Below, in pieces: positions 17,243-26,906 of a DNA stretch of 42,238 nt. Position numbers and translations under genes: made by a program. The stretch's first letter is position 1, and every line of letters begins with the position of its first letter. Source of the DNA: Paraperlucidibaca sp. GTDB lineage: Bacteria; Pseudomonadota; Gammaproteobacteria; Pseudomonadales; Moraxellaceae. A model generated the notes under the pieces. It did no database searches. It saw only the letters and a list, made by a program, of their open reading frames with translations, and had not been told where the DNA came from. The stretch is from positions 1 to 42,238 of the forward strand of contig JAGPVX010000064.1 of NCBI GenBank assembly GCA_018066805.1, given 5' to 3'.

Positions 17243-18627
17243 TGCGGCGCTATCTGCTGGCACTCACCTGCTTAACGACACTGCTAACTGGCGTATCGCA
17301 CGCGGCGACAGCGGTCGATCAAGTCGCCGTCATCGTCAACGATGGCGTGATTTTGAAATCTGATATCGAAGCGCGCATGGGCGACTTGCGCTTTCAAGCG
17401 CAGCAGCGCGGCGCTCAAGTGCCAGACGATGCGCAGCTATTTGGTGCCGCTCGCGAACAGCTGATCATGGAAAACTTGCAGCTACAACTCGCTAGCCGCA
17501 ACAGCATTCGCCCTGATGACAATACCGTGAATGCCGCGCTGGCAAATTTAGCCAAGCAAAATGGCTTAAGCCTTGACGCCTTTCGCGCCAAGCTCGACAG
17601 CACACCAGGCACTTCGTTCGAGTATTTGCGCAATGCCATTGCTCGCGAGCAAATCATCGAACGTATGCGCCAACGCCGCATGAACGATCGCATCAATATT
17701 ACTGATGCCGACATCAATCAGTTTATGGCCACGCCTGCCGGCTCCGAGCTAAACCGACAGCTCGATGTTCAGCTCAATAAAAAATCAGAAGCTACCGCGC
17801 CCGTTGCAGCGCCAACCATGGAGTATTTAGTCACGCAAGTGCTAGTGCCCGTGGAAGAAAGTGCCAACGCTAAAGAGCAGCTGCGCTTAGCCGATCTCGC
17901 CAAGCAAATTCTTCAATTGCAAGCGCAGGCAATGACTCCCGAGCAGGCCATCGATAGCTTTAAAGGCAAAGCTCCTGAGGCCGCAATTGAGCCATTAGGC
18001 TGGCGTAGCACTGCGCAACTGCCCGACTTACTGCAAGCGCCGCTAGAGCGCTTGATCGCTGGAGATGCGCCAGAGCTAATTCGCTCACCGCGCGGCTGGC
18101 ACTTAATTTGGCTACTGGATCGTCGCGAACTGCGCAGCCCAAACACACTATTGCCACCACCACCGCCCGTCCCTACTACGGTCGTTAAGCAGCGTGAGGT
18201 GCGTCATATTCTCATGCGTCCCAATGACTTGCAGTCTAGCGAAGACATTCGTGAAGTCATGAATGTGCTTTATAAGAAGCTGAAAAATGGCGCCGACTTT
18301 GCTGAGTTAGCACGCATCAATTCGCAAGACCCAGGCTCTGCAGTAAAAGGTGGCGACTTGGGCTGGGTTTCGCCCGGCGACATGGTGCCTGAGTTCGACA
18401 GCATGATTGGGCAAACACCGATCGGTGCTATTAGCCAACCATTCCAAAGTAGTTTTGGCTGGCATATTTTGCGCGTCGATGGCGAGCGTGAAAAAGATAT
18501 GCGCGAAACCGTTCTACGCGATCGTGCTAAGCAGATTCTCTTTGCTCGAGCCTATGACGAAGAGCTTGGGGCATGGCTACGTGAGCTTCGCGCAGAGGCC
18601 TATGTCGACTTCCGTGGCAGCAACTAA
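17242..18627 (+). CDS. surA: Periplasmic chaperone/peptidyl-prolyl isomerase SurA
   Basis: A 461-residue periplasmic chaperone for outer-membrane proteins including LptD. It has a signal peptide ending near VSHA-ATA and a SurA N-terminal domain (VDQVAVIVNDGVILKSDIEARM). The first parvulin domain (about residues 190–300) is divergent. The second, from VRHILM through GGDLGWVSPGDMVPEF to FGWHILRVDGERE, keeps the parvulin core. A proline run (PPPPPPVP) lies between the two domains. It is somewhat longer than E. coli SurA (428). In many gammaproteobacteria pdxA follows directly; here the next plus-strand gene is pdxA only after an opposite-strand regulatory pair. The stop lies 6 nt from the convergent response-regulator stop, with no terminator visible. 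Confidence 0.95.
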   Translation: MRRYLLALTCLTTLLTGVSHAATAVDQVAVIVNDGVILKSDIEARMGDLRFQAQQRGAQVPDDAQLFGAAREQLIMENLQLQLASRNSIRPDDNTVNAALANLAKQNGLSLDAFRAKLDSTPGTSFEYLRNAIAREQIIERMRQRRMNDRINITDADINQFMATPAGSELNRQLDVQLNKKSEATAPVAAPTMEYLVTQVLVPVEESANAKEQLRLADLAKQILQLQAQAMTPEQAIDSFKGKAPEAAIEPLGWRSTAQLPDLLQAPLERLIAGDAPELIRSPRGWHLIWLLDRRELRSPNTLLPPPPPVPTTVVKQREVRHILMRPNDLQSSEDIREVMNVLYKKLKNGADFAELARINSQDPGSAVKGGDLGWVSPGDMVPEFDSMIGQTPIGAISQPFQSSFGWHILRVDGEREKDMRETVLRDRAKQILFARAYDEELGAWLRELRAEAYVDFRGSN

Positions 18628-18633
18628 GCCCTA

Positions 18634-19317
18634 CTACTCTGCCGCCAAACGATAACCAACACCGAGCTCCGTTAGCAAATAACGGGGCTCGCTTGGATTG
18701 GCTTCAATTTTCTGTCGCAGTTGCCGCAAATAAATCCGCAAATAGTGGGTGTCATCGCCATGATGGCGTCCCCATACCGCCTGCAATAGCTGAGCATGCG
18801 TGACCACTCGCCCAGCCGATTGCGCCAAAATGGCCAACATCTGAAACTCTTTCGGCGTTAATCTCACCGGCTCACCGGCCAGAGTGACTTGGCGTTGTGC
18901 TAAATCAATAAACAACTCAGCCACCGAATATTGCTGACTAATTGGCGTACTTTCGAGCCGCCTCCTCTGCGCCACGCGTAAGCGCGCTAAAAGCTCAGCC
19001 ACACCAAATGGCTTGGTTAAGTAATCCTCCGCACCGGCATCAAGCGCTGCAATTTTTTCCTCTTCGCGGCTGCGTGCCGATACCACAATAACTTGCGCTG
19101 CACAGCGCTCTTTCAGCTGCGGCAATAGCTGAAGGCCATCAATATCTGGCAGGCCAAGATCGAGCAATATAAGTGCTGGATCATCTACGGCCACACGCGC
19201 TAAAGCTTCATTCCCCGACATCGCGGTGGTGACGACGTAGCCTTGAGCCGTCAGCGCCGTCGATAGTAATCGCACCAGGCTGGACTCATCTTCAATCACT
19301 AAAATATCAACGCTCAT
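18634..19317 (-). CDS. OmpR/KdpE-type response regulator
   Basis: A 227-residue response regulator. The receiver domain has the acidic pair IEDE (residues 8–11), phospho-acceptor Asp53 in LLDLGLPDIDG and conserved Lys102 in YLTKPF. A C-terminal winged helix follows (LTPKEFQMLAILAQSAGRVVTHAQLLQAVWG…YLRIYLRQLRQKIE…GVGYRL). The pattern is closest to KdpE, which activates the high-affinity potassium transporter genes. It sits 2 nt after the partner kinase gene, so the two form an operon. No kdpFABC genes are present in the window, so the target is unknown. It interrupts the usual surA–pdxA continuity on the opposite strand. Confidence 0.88.
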   Translation of the reverse strand: MSVDILVIEDESSLVRLLSTALTAQGYVVTTAMSGNEALARVAVDDPALILLDLGLPDIDGLQLLPQLKERCAAQVIVVSARSREEEKIAALDAGAEDYLTKPFGVAELLARLRVAQRRRLESTPISQQYSVAELFIDLAQRQVTLAGEPVRLTPKEFQMLAILAQSAGRVVTHAQLLQAVWGRHHGDDTHYLRIYLRQLRQKIEANPSEPRYLLTELGVGYRLAAE

Positions 19318-19319
19318 GC

Positions 19320-20495
19320 CTAGTCCCTACCTTCGGTCGCTGCATTAGCTACTGCTGTTTGAGCACTATTGCTTGGCAATGCAAGCTCATCGTCATCTGA
19401 AGCTTCATCGTAGTCGAGCATGGGTTGCGCGCTCGTCGGCAAGCTCAGAGTAAAACGTGCACCTTGCGGATCTCGACTACTTGCCACAATGCTTCCGTCA
19501 TGGGCATCCATAATGGCACGACAAATCGTCAAACCTAGTCCAGCGCCCGGTGCAGAACCCACGCTGTCGCCACGATAAAATTTCTGAAACAGCATGCTGG
19601 GGTCTTCACTAAAGCCCGGGCCATTGTCACTAATGGTCAAAGTCACAACATCGGCAAGAACCTTGGCGCGCACAGTAACCACAGTCTGCTCTGGCGTGTA
19701 TTTACCAATATTTTCAAATAAATTGGCGAATACTCGCTCTAATAAACGTGGGTCAAAGCGCAGCAGCGGCAAGTCATCAGGCAGCTCTACACGAATCTCT
19801 CGCGGCGCTAATGCACGACGCCATACCGCCAGAGCAGCGCCTAATACCTCTTCCAAGGCCTGCCAGTCTTGCTGCAGTTTTACCGGGCCGGACTCAAGTC
19901 GCGCTAACTCCAGCAAATTCTCAACGAGCACCTGCATGCGCCGCGACTCATCATAAATAAGACTCATGAGTTCGCGCTGAGCGGGCTCATCTAAGGTGAT
20001 TTCATCAGACATTAACGATGAGCTCGCACCCACTAGACTTGCCAATGGCGTGCGCAAATCATGCGATAGCGCGCTTAATACCGAGTTGCGAAGGCGTTCG
20101 GTCTCTAGCTCACGGGTATAGCGATACAGCCGGTCTAGCTCGCGCGCCCGCTCGGTAGCGACCAATGCTTGATCTCGCCAACGCGTGGTGAGCTGGCTAA
20201 TAAACCAACTCAAACCGACAGTAATAAATAGCGTTAAGGCGTACTGCCCCGTTTCCGCAACATCCAAAAATGCCCATGGCACATAGAGCACGGCATAAGC
20301 CAAACCACCCAGCACCGACGCCAACACAGCTGCGCCACGACCGCCCCAATAGGCCACCATGACGGCGGCCATAACAAATAATAAGACGAGATTTGGTAGC
20401 GACACGTAGGGCTGCAATAGCCATGCGAGCAAGGTAGTCGCCGCCAACACGCTGAGCGCAAAAACGTATGGGCGTAAACTCAGCCACGACAACAT
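19320..20495 (-). CDS. Short KdpD-like membrane sensor histidine kinase (DUF4118 type)
   Basis: A 391-residue histidine kinase. Residues about 10–105 hold four closely spaced hydrophobic segments like the DUF4118 membrane module of KdpD. A helical linker and dimerisation domain follow, with His145 in LSALSHDLRTPLASL. The ATPase domain shows Asn262 (N box, LFENIGKYTP), DNGPG (290–294) and GAGLGL. Full KdpD is about 895 residues and begins with a cytosolic KdpD/USP sensor region; that half is absent here, as is the GAF domain. The acidic, Ser-rich C-terminal tail (DYDEASDDDELALPS) is unusual. The ATG at 20495 was chosen over ATGs at 20507 and 20519 because GGAG lies 6 nt before it. The signal sensed is unknown. 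Confidence 0.85.
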   Translation of the reverse strand: MLSWLSLRPYVFALSVLAATTLLAWLLQPYVSLPNLVLLFVMAAVMVAYWGGRGAAVLASVLGGLAYAVLYVPWAFLDVAETGQYALTLFITVGLSWFISQLTTRWRDQALVATERARELDRLYRYTRELETERLRNSVLSALSHDLRTPLASLVGASSSLMSDEITLDEPAQRELMSLIYDESRRMQVLVENLLELARLESGPVKLQQDWQALEEVLGAALAVWRRALAPREIRVELPDDLPLLRFDPRLLERVFANLFENIGKYTPEQTVVTVRAKVLADVVTLTISDNGPGFSEDPSMLFQKFYRGDSVGSAPGAGLGLTICRAIMDAHDGSIVASSRDPQGARFTLSLPTSAQPMLDYDEASDDDELALPSNSAQTAVANAATEGRD

Positions 20496-20758
20496 AACGC
20501 TCTCCATGAAAGGCCACATCAAAAGCGTGTGTGAAAATAACTACGCCGATTTTACGGGATTTTTACTTGGCGGCGCGGAGCAATCATCTAACAATAGCCA
20601 AGTCGTTAATCAGGCCACCTCTGCTGGCCATAACACCTGCACTGCAGCCCTTTGCGGTAGGCCTCCAGCGCAGAGCGTCCGACGTCGGCATTCACTCCCC
20701 TCTCAGGTTGCCTATGGCACAATGGCGTGAATGACCGACGCACGGGATGCACCTTCGC

Positions 20759-21787
20759 ATGTCACACCCTCATATCATTTCACGCCTCGCGCTAACGCCC
20801 GGCGAACCTGCTGGCATTGGCCCCGATCTGCTTGTGCAGATTGCCCAAGAGTCGTGGCCGGCGCAACTCATTGCCATTAGCGATAGCGCCATGCTGCTGC
20901 GTGCTGCTGCGCGCTTGAAGCTGCCGCTGAGCTGTAGCGCTTGGCAGCCTAACTCACCTGCTTCAGAGCATACGCCTGGGCATTTGTGGGTTTGCGAAAC
21001 GCCATTGCCCGAACAGGAGCAGCCCGGCCAACTCAATACCGCACTAGTGCCTGCAGTCTTGGCCTCACTAACCCGTGCCTGCGATGGTTGTCTAGATGGT
21101 GGCTTCGATGCATTAATAACTGCCCCGCTGCACAAGGCGGTGATTAACGACGCTGGCATTGCCTTCAGCGGCCACACCGAGTTTCTGCAAGAGCGATGCG
21201 GCGTTGAGCGCGTGGTGATGATGCTGACCTGCCCCGGCTTGCGCGTGGCGCTGGCTACGACGCACTTACCCTTGCGCGATGTTGCCGATGCCATCACGCC
21301 GACACGCCTGAAGCAGGTGTTACGAATTTTGCACGCCGATTTACGCGATAAGTTTGGTATTGCTCAGCCGCGAATTTATGTCACTGGCCTGAATCCGCAC
21401 GCCGGCGAGGGTGGGCATTTGGGCCGCGAAGAAATTGAAATTATTGAGCCCACACTCGCGGCCTTGCGCGAAGAAGGTTTAAGCCTCATCGGCCCACTGC
21501 CCGCCGACACACTGTTTACGCCACAGCATTTGCAGCAGGCCGATGCCGTCTTGGCGATGTATCATGACCAAGGTTTGCCGGTGCTAAAACACGCCGGCTT
21601 CGGCAATGCCGTGAACATCACGCTAGGCCTACCAATTATTCGCACCTCAGTTGATCACGGCACCGCGCTCACACTCGCCGGCACCGGTCTTGCCAATGCC
21701 GGCAGCTTGAAAGCCGCCATCCATGAGGCACTTGCCATGATCAACGCTAGACGCTCGCTATTGGGCACACAGGATTTACTCGTATGA
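20759..21787 (+). CDS. pdxA: 4-hydroxythreonine-4-phosphate dehydrogenase
   Basis: A 342-residue PdxA that oxidises 4-phosphohydroxy-L-threonine in the DXP-dependent route to pyridoxal 5'-phosphate. Recognisable segments are [30 protein letters not shown] with a metal-binding His, the [16 protein letters not shown] motif and the [12 protein letters not shown]…[15 protein letters not shown]-terminal signature. Two ATGs are possible: 20747 and 20759. The second gives an N-terminus of usual length and has a weak GGGA 11 nt upstream; neither site is strong. The 4-nt overlap with rsmA (21784–21787) begins a run of coupled genes. The 263-nt spacer to the divergent kinase gene holds no convincing additional gene. 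Confidence 0.95.
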   Translation: MSHPHIISRLALTPGEPAGIGPDLLVQIAQESWPAQLIAISDSAMLLRAAARLKLPLSCSAWQPNSPASEHTPGHLWVCETPLPEQEQPGQLNTALVPAVLASLTRACDGCLDGGFDALITAPLHKAVINDAGIAFSGHTEFLQERCGVERVVMMLTCPGLRVALATTHLPLRDVADAITPTRLKQVLRILHADLRDKFGIAQPRIYVTGLNPHAGEGGHLGREEIEIIEPTLAALREEGLSLIGPLPADTLFTPQHLQQADAVLAMYHDQGLPVLKHAGFGNAVNITLGLPIIRTSVDHGTALTLAGTGLANAGSLKAAIHEALAMINARRSLLGTQDLLV

Positions 21788-22614
21788 ACTCACCTCGCCC
21801 AAAGCGCCGCCCATCAGGAAAAGCTGTTGAGGGCCATGTTGTACGCAAACGCTTTGGCCAAAACTTTCTCCATGATGAGCGCGTGATTCAGCAAATCGTC
21901 GCCAGCTTCACGCCAATTCCTGGCCAATCAGTGGTGGAAATTGGTCCAGGCTTAGCAGCACTGACAAAGTTTTTATTGCCAGCCGTTGAGCGCCTGCACG
22001 TCATCGAGCTCGATCGTGACTTAGCTGCTCGTTTGCCAAAAACACTGGCAGGTCTCGGCGAGCTGATCATTCACGAAGGCGATGCGCTGAAGTTCGATTT
22101 CAGCACCTTGGCGAGTGCCGATGCGCCGATTCGTGTCATTGGCAACCTGCCCTATAACATCTCCACACCGCTGATTTTTCATTTGCTTAGCCATAGCGAA
22201 CTGATCGTCGACATGACTTTTATGCTGCAGAAGGAGGTGGTCGATCGGCTGTGCTCAGGCCCCGGCGATTCAGCCTATGGACGACTGAGTGTGATGACGC
22301 AATATCGCTGCTTGCCCGAATGGCTATTTGATGTGCCGCCAGAGGCATTTAATCCGCCGCCGAAAGTGATGTCGGCGATCATTCTCCTCACGCCACACGC
22401 TGTGTTGCCACATCCTTGCCGTGATGAAAAACTGCTCGGCGAAGTTGTCGGCACTGCATTTACTATGCGCCGAAAAACCTTACGCAATGCCCTAGGAAAA
22501 TACCCCGCCACCGCATTGGAAAAGGCTGGCGTAAACTTAGGTGCTCGCCCTGAAACCTTGTCAGTGGCAGACTATGTAGCCATTACTCACGCCCTTTTGG
22601 ACGAACCCACATGA
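21784..22614 (+). CDS. rsmA: 16S rRNA (adenine1518-N6/adenine1519-N6)-dimethyltransferase
   Basis: A 276-residue KsgA/RsmA methyltransferase that dimethylates two adjacent adenosines near the 3' end of 16S rRNA during 30S maturation. It has [15 protein letters not shown], the SAM-binding motif [21 protein letters not shown], and the catalytic NLPYNIS motif typical of N6-adenine methyltransferases. The basic N-terminal extension of about 20 residues ([10 protein letters not shown]) is a little longer than in E. coli. Start and stop both overlap the flanking genes by ATGA (pdxA upstream, apaG downstream). This order is widely conserved in gammaproteobacteria. Confidence 0.97.
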   Translation: MNSPRPKRRPSGKAVEGHVVRKRFGQNFLHDERVIQQIVASFTPIPGQSVVEIGPGLAALTKFLLPAVERLHVIELDRDLAARLPKTLAGLGELIIHEGDALKFDFSTLASADAPIRVIGNLPYNISTPLIFHLLSHSELIVDMTFMLQKEVVDRLCSGPGDSAYGRLSVMTQYRCLPEWLFDVPPEAFNPPPKVMSAIILLTPHAVLPHPCRDEKLLGEVVGTAFTMRRKTLRNALGKYPATALEKAGVNLGARPETLSVADYVAITHALLDEPT

Positions 22615-23006
22615 GCCAATCAGTGCAAGCAACCGACGAGCGCGGCATCCGCGTATCGGTGCGCAGCGAATACCTTGCAGAGCCATCGAGCCCGAGTGAT
22701 CAGCGTTATGTGTTTGCCTATCACATTCACATTAAAAACGAAGGCACGCGCACCGTACGTCTGCTAACGCGGCACTGGATCATCACCAATAGTGAGGCCA
22801 GCGTGCAGGAAATTCGCGGCGATGGCGTGATTGGCGAGCAGCCCGTTTTAGCCCCGGGCGAATTTTTCGAATACACCAGTGGCACCGTGATCGAAACGCC
22901 GGTGGGCAGCATGCACGGCTCCTATGGCATGCTCGATGACATTGGCGAGCGCTTCGAATCGCCGATTCCTGCCTTCACGCTGGCTATCCCTCGCGTACTA
23001 AACTGA
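22611..23006 (+). CDS. apaG: ApaG/Co2+–Mg2+ efflux-associated domain protein
   Basis: A 131-residue ApaG protein with a fibronectin-III-like fold. Visible conserved parts are YVFAYHIHIKNEG, VRLLTRHWIITN and the C-terminal GSMHGSYGMLDDIGERFESPIPAFTLAIP. The biochemical role of ApaG is not settled; it binds nucleotides and was linked to Co2+/Mg2+ resistance. It lies between rsmA (4-nt overlap) and apaH (TGATG, 1-nt overlap), its usual location. No signal peptide is seen. Confidence 0.95.
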   Translation: MSQSVQATDERGIRVSVRSEYLAEPSSPSDQRYVFAYHIHIKNEGTRTVRLLTRHWIITNSEASVQEIRGDGVIGEQPVLAPGEFFEYTSGTVIETPVGSMHGSYGMLDDIGERFESPIPAFTLAIPRVLN

Positions 23007-23818
23007 TGCGCCATTTTCTCATCGGCGATGTGCAAGGTTGTCGAGCCGCGCTCGAAGACTTATTAGTGCGCATCGCCTTTGATCCAGCGACCGATCATGT
23101 GTTTTTTGCTGGTGATTTAGTCGCACGCGGGCCAGATTCGCTTGGCACATTGCGGCTTATTAAAAATCTTGGTTCAGCTGCCAGCACCGTGCTCGGCAAC
23201 CATGACTTGCACTTGTTAGCAGCCTTTCACGGCCATGCCAGAGTGAAGCCAAAAGATCTCACACAGCCGATTCTAGATGCATTCGATGCCGCTGAGCTCA
23301 TGCGCTGGCTGCAGCAACAGCCGCTGCTGATCACACTGCCCACAGGCGATGTGTTGACTCATGCTGGTCTACCGCCAAGCTGGTCTTTTGAGCAGGCGCA
23401 AACGCTCGCCTTGGAGGTTGAAACCATCCTACGCAGCGAACACGCCGCTGGTTTTTTTGCCGCCATGTATGGCAACGAGCCCAGTGCGTGGAGCGATGAC
23501 TTAGCTGGTACCGATCGCCTGCGCGTCATCACCAATCATTTCACTCGCATGCGTTTAATCGACGCCGATGGCCAGTTAAATTTTCAGCACAAAACTGGCA
23601 ATAGCGATCTGCCCGAAGGCTTTAAGGCATGGTTTGATTGGCCGGCTCTGCGCCCTGTTGCCCAGCGCGTATTTTTCGGCCATTGGGCAGCGCTCGACAG
23701 CATCACTCATCAAACCCATGCCATCGCACTCGATAGCGGCTGCGTCTGGGGCAAATACCTCACGGCCTATTGCCTAGAGAGCGGCGAACGCACGACCAGT
23801 ACGCCGGGGCTGACATGA
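23006..23818 (+). CDS. apaH: Symmetrical bis(5'-nucleosyl)-tetraphosphatase
   Basis: A 270-residue metallophosphoesterase that splits Ap4A symmetrically into two ADP and, in characterised bacteria, also removes Np4-caps from RNA. Metal-binding motifs occur in order: LIGDVQGC (GDxxG), [12 protein letters not shown] (GDxxxRG) and [10 protein letters not shown] (GNHD), then [10 protein letters not shown] and an FGHWAAL motif. The length matches the family. It starts within the apaG stop and ends overlapping the cca start (ATGA, 23815–23818), so it is embedded in a tightly coupled operon from pdxA to the pteridine reductase. Confidence 0.96.
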   Translation: MRHFLIGDVQGCRAALEDLLVRIAFDPATDHVFFAGDLVARGPDSLGTLRLIKNLGSAASTVLGNHDLHLLAAFHGHARVKPKDLTQPILDAFDAAELMRWLQQQPLLITLPTGDVLTHAGLPPSWSFEQAQTLALEVETILRSEHAAGFFAAMYGNEPSAWSDDLAGTDRLRVITNHFTRMRLIDADGQLNFQHKTGNSDLPEGFKAWFDWPALRPVAQRVFFGHWAALDSITHQTHAIALDSGCVWGKYLTAYCLESGERTTSTPGLT

Positions 23819-25056
23819 GCCCGCAGATTTATCGCGTTGGCGGTGCCGTGCGTGATGAGCTGCTCGGCCTGCCGGTACATGACATCGATTATGTGGTGGT
23901 AGGCGCAACACCGGAATGGCTAACCGATCAAGGCTATCGCCAAGTTGGACATGAATTCCCCGTGTTTTTGCATCCCGAAACGCAGGCCGAGTACGCCTTG
24001 GCGCGCACCGAGCGCAAACAAGGCGCGGGCTATCACGGCTTTATCTGCGACTTTCATCCTGATGTGAGTTTGGAGGCCGATCTTGAGCGCCGCGACCTCA
24101 CCATCAACGCCATGGCCAAAGCTGACGATGGCGCGCTAATCGACCCCTACGGTGGCCAGCAAGACTTAGCCGACCGATTACTGCGACACGTCTCACCGGC
24201 GTTTGCTGAAGATCCACTGCGTGTGCTGCGCGTTGCACGATTTGCCGCACGTTTTCATAGTCTTGGCTTTCGCGTGGCCAACGATACATTAGCGCTGATG
24301 CGCGAACTGGCAGAGTCAGGCGAACTGGCACTGCTAACGCCCGAGCGCGTGTGGCAAGAAACCGAACGTGCGCTAATGAGCGACGCACCGCAGATTTATT
24401 TCCAAGTACTGCGCGATTGTGGCGCGCTAAAGGTCTGTTTTCCCGAAGTCGATGCGCTCTTTGGTGTGCCCCAGCGCGCGGATTATCACCCCGAAATAGA
24501 CACCGGCGTGCACACGCTAATGGCCTTAGGCCAGGCCGCGCGCCTGCAAGCCTCAAGCGCTGTCCGCTTTGCTGTGCTCGTGCATGATCTCGGCAAAGCC
24601 CTAACGCCAGACCCTGTTTTACCAAGCCATACCGGCCATGAAGTTCGCGGCCTGCCATTGATCGATGCGCTCTGCGCTCGCCTAAAAGTGCCGGCGACAC
24701 ATCAGGCCTTAGCTCGCGTCGTTGGCGAGTTTCATCTTGACTGCCATCGCGCCAACACACACTCGGCAGAAGTTTTACTTGATCGTTTGCAGCGCGTAGA
24801 TGCGTGGCGCCGACACGAGCGCCTAGGCGAGTTTCTCAATGCCTGCGAGGCCGATGCTCGTGGACGCACAGGCTTGGAAGATCGCCCGTATTGGCAGCGC
24901 GATTTTTGGTTAGGCGCTGCTGCTGCCTGTCATATCGACAATGCCGCGCTTGTTGCGCAAGGTTATCGTGGTGCGGAAATGGCTAACGCCATTGCGGCCA
25001 TACGACTAGAAAGACTGACTGAATTTAAGGCGAGTTGGCAGGCTAAGCATGAATAA
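23815..25056 (+). CDS. cca: CCA-adding tRNA nucleotidyltransferase (multifunctional, HD domain)
   Basis: A 413-residue class II CCA-adding enzyme. The N-terminal head has [23 protein letters not shown] with the catalytic DxD, the [12 protein letters not shown] flexible-loop motif and [16 protein letters not shown]. The C-terminal part has an HD phosphohydrolase motif, VHDLGKA, typical of the gammaproteobacterial form with extra phosphatase activity. Length is close to E. coli Cca (412). The start at 23815 is preferred to an upstream frame extension because it overlaps the apaH stop by ATGA and gives the standard N-terminus. All its tRNA substrates seen here (one gene) already encode CCA, so its role is likely repair. 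Confidence 0.95.
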   Translation: MSPQIYRVGGAVRDELLGLPVHDIDYVVVGATPEWLTDQGYRQVGHEFPVFLHPETQAEYALARTERKQGAGYHGFICDFHPDVSLEADLERRDLTINAMAKADDGALIDPYGGQQDLADRLLRHVSPAFAEDPLRVLRVARFAARFHSLGFRVANDTLALMRELAESGELALLTPERVWQETERALMSDAPQIYFQVLRDCGALKVCFPEVDALFGVPQRADYHPEIDTGVHTLMALGQAARLQASSAVRFAVLVHDLGKALTPDPVLPSHTGHEVRGLPLIDALCARLKVPATHQALARVVGEFHLDCHRANTHSAEVLLDRLQRVDAWRRHERLGEFLNACEADARGRTGLEDRPYWQRDFWLGAAAACHIDNAALVAQGYRGAEMANAIAAIRLERLTEFKASWQAKHE

Positions 25057-25801
25057 TTCTGACGCTCCCGTTGCGCTAATCACAGGTGCTGCAAAGCGAG
25101 TTGGTGCAGCCATTACTGAGCAGTTACACGCCTTAGGCTGGCGCGTATTGGTGCACTGCCATCACAGCGAGGCCGATGCTGAAAGCCTGTGCCAGCGCCT
25201 AAATCTCCAGCGCTTAGATTCAGCGCACTATCTCGTCGCCGACCTTAGCGATGCAAATGCAATTACAGCACTAGCCGAGAAAGCACAGGCGCATTGGGGG
25301 CGACTCGATGCATTGGTGAACAACGCCTCCAGCTTCTACCCCACGCCCTTTGGTGGTGCCACGCAAAATGACTGGGACCTTCTTTTCGCTAGCAATGCGC
25401 GCGCTCCGTATTTCCTAAGCCAAGCGCTGCGGCCTGCATTGGCAGCACGTGGCGCTGGCGCCATCGTCAATATCATTGATATTCACGCTGCATATCCGCT
25501 GCAAGATCACAGCCTCTACTGCATGGCAAAAGCAGCCAATGCCGCCATGACTCGGGCACTAGCAAAGGAGCTGGCACCTGCTATTCGTGTCAATGGTGTG
25601 TCGCCAGGCGCAATTGCCTGGCCCGAAGGTAGCGGTGAAATGAGTGAGGCAATGAAGACCGAGATCTTGCGCACCGTGCCCATGGGGCGAGTTGGCGGCG
25701 TTGAGGCAGTTGCTGAAGCAGTGGTGTTTTTAATTACTGGGACTAGCTACATCAATGGTCAGATTATCGCTGTCGATGGCGGTCGCACGGTCTGGGGCTG
25801 A
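25049..25801 (+). CDS. Pteridine reductase/dihydromonapterin reductase-like SDR (FolM-like)
   Basis: A 250-residue short-chain dehydrogenase. The cofactor motif is [11 protein letters not shown], matching the TGxxxRxG variant of pteridine reductases. The catalytic set is Asp (in IIDIHAAYP), Tyr and Lys (YCMAK), with Asp where most SDRs have Ser, exactly 13 residues before the Tyr. Leishmania PTR1 shows the same arrangement. It should reduce dihydro- to tetrahydropterins (dihydromonapterin or dihydrofolate) with NADPH. Its neighbour folB, a pterin enzyme, supports this. It overlaps the cca stop by 8 nt, closing the pdxA-to-here operon, and converges on folB across 48 nt. I leave the symbol open because folM and ptr1 naming varies. 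Confidence 0.85.
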   Translation: MNNSDAPVALITGAAKRVGAAITEQLHALGWRVLVHCHHSEADAESLCQRLNLQRLDSAHYLVADLSDANAITALAEKAQAHWGRLDALVNNASSFYPTPFGGATQNDWDLLFASNARAPYFLSQALRPALAARGAGAIVNIIDIHAAYPLQDHSLYCMAKAANAAMTRALAKELAPAIRVNGVSPGAIAWPEGSGEMSEAMKTEILRTVPMGRVGGVEAVAEAVVFLITGTSYINGQIIAVDGGRTVWG

Positions 25802-25849
25802 GCCCGCCGACAACAGGCCTAGCGCTCGTTAAGTAACAAACGCCCGGAC

Positions 25850-26212
25850 CTACTGAGCTGGCTTCACACCACGCTCTATCAGCACACCAACATCTTTCGC
25901 ACCACGTACCGCACCTGGCTTGCTCACACGCAGGCGGCACCACGGCACCGAAAACTCCTCGCGTAAAATCTGCCAAATCGACTCAGCCAAGGTTTCAACC
26001 AGTTGGTAATGCGCCTGCTCCACATGCGACTTCAGTCGCTCCGACACCGCTCGATAATCCAGTGCCTCGGCAATCGTGTCGGTAGCCGCAGCTGGGCGAA
26101 TGTCCCAAGCCATCTCCAAGTCCAAACTCAGCGTCTGCTGGATGCGGCGCTCCCATTGAAACATGCCAATGACCGTCTCAATTTTGAAATCTCGAATGTA
26201 TACAATGTCCAC
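25850..26212 (-). CDS. folB: Dihydroneopterin aldolase
   Basis: A 120-residue dihydroneopterin aldolase/epimerase of folate synthesis. The protein VDIVYIRDFKIETVIGMFQWERRI… closely follows the E. coli FolB pattern, including LDYRAVSERLKSHVE, LVETLAESI, and the KPGAVRGAKDVGVLIERG end with the conserved Lys. The start is taken as GTG at 26212, because FolB proteins begin at (M)DIV. An ATG at 26263 would add 17 residues with no family support and run into the plsY leader. GGGG lies 6 nt before the GTG. It is divergent from plsY across 68 nt, as in many Pseudomonadales. Confidence 0.9.
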   Translation of the reverse strand: MDIVYIRDFKIETVIGMFQWERRIQQTLSLDLEMAWDIRPAAATDTIAEALDYRAVSERLKSHVEQAHYQLVETLAESIWQILREEFSVPWCRLRVSKPGAVRGAKDVGVLIERGVKPAQ

Positions 26213-26280
26213 GTGTTGCCCCGTTTCGCGCCTGATTTTTTTGCTAAGATGCGAGCCACACACCCCAAGTTGGAGCGACT

Positions 26281-26880
26281 ATGAGCCCTGAATCTATTGC
26301 CGACTTTGTTGCGATTGCGGCGCTGATTCTAGCCTATCTCGCCGGCTCTGTTTCGGCCGCGATCATTGTTTGTCGTGTTATGGGCTTGCCCGACCCGCGC
26401 ACCGATGGCTCACGCAACCCTGGCACTACCAATGTGCTACGCCTAGGCGGCAAAAAAGCCGCGATCCTAACTTTGCTCGGCGACATGCTAAAAGGCGTAT
26501 TGCCAGTCCTTGCAGCGCGCTATTACGGGCTCGATGTGATGCTGGTTAGCGCCATTGGCTTCGCCGCCTTTATGGGTCATTTATACCCGATCTTTTTTCG
26601 CTTCGAAGGTGGCAAAGGTGTGGCGACTGCGCTCGGCGTTTTACTCGCACTATCGCCAATTATTGGCGGCACCGTGATCGCGCTTTGGATTACGGCATTT
26701 GCTCTAACACGCTACTCCTCGCTTGGCGCCATCGTTGGCTTTATTGCCGCGCCCATCCTTACTCAGTTTTTGCTACCCGAAGCCATGCTCGGCGTGGTCG
26801 GCATGAGCTTGCTGCTATTGGCGCGCCACAAAGCCAATATGAAGGCGCTAATCGAGGGCACTGAACGCCGCTTTAAATAG
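26281..26880 (+). CDS. plsY: Acyl-phosphate:glycerol-3-phosphate acyltransferase PlsY
   Basis: A 199-residue integral membrane acyltransferase that puts the first acyl chain on glycerol 3-phosphate, using acyl phosphate. Five hydrophobic segments are separated by the conserved loops: GSVSAAIIVCR, the SRNPGTTNVLRLGGKKAA motif, GHLYPIFFRFEGGKGVATALG and RHKANMKALIEGTERRF. Each matches a PlsY active-site or glycerol-phosphate-binding loop. GGAG lies 5 nt before the ATG. A GC-rich 6-bp inverted repeat overlaps its stop codon but has no T run. The gene converges on tsaD with 26 nt between. Confidence 0.96.
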   Translation: MSPESIADFVAIAALILAYLAGSVSAAIIVCRVMGLPDPRTDGSRNPGTTNVLRLGGKKAAILTLLGDMLKGVLPVLAARYYGLDVMLVSAIGFAAFMGHLYPIFFRFEGGKGVATALGVLLALSPIIGGTVIALWITAFALTRYSSLGAIVGFIAAPILTQFLLPEAMLGVVGMSLLLLARHKANMKALIEGTERRFK

Positions 26881-26906
26881 CGGCGGCGGCTTATCTTGAA
26901 TAGACC

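Noticed and set aside
18634..20495. A full kdp potassium-transport operon
   Set aside because: Only regulator and shortened kinase genes are present; no kdpF, kdpA, kdpB or kdpC sequence is visible.
24104..24760. 218-codon open frame on the minus strand opposite cca
   Set aside because: It lies wholly inside cca, has no recognisable motif and an Arg/His/Leu-rich composition typical of antisense shadows.
26866..26890. GC-rich inverted repeat at the plsY stop as a terminator
   Set aside because: The stem is only 6 bp and no T run follows on either strand.
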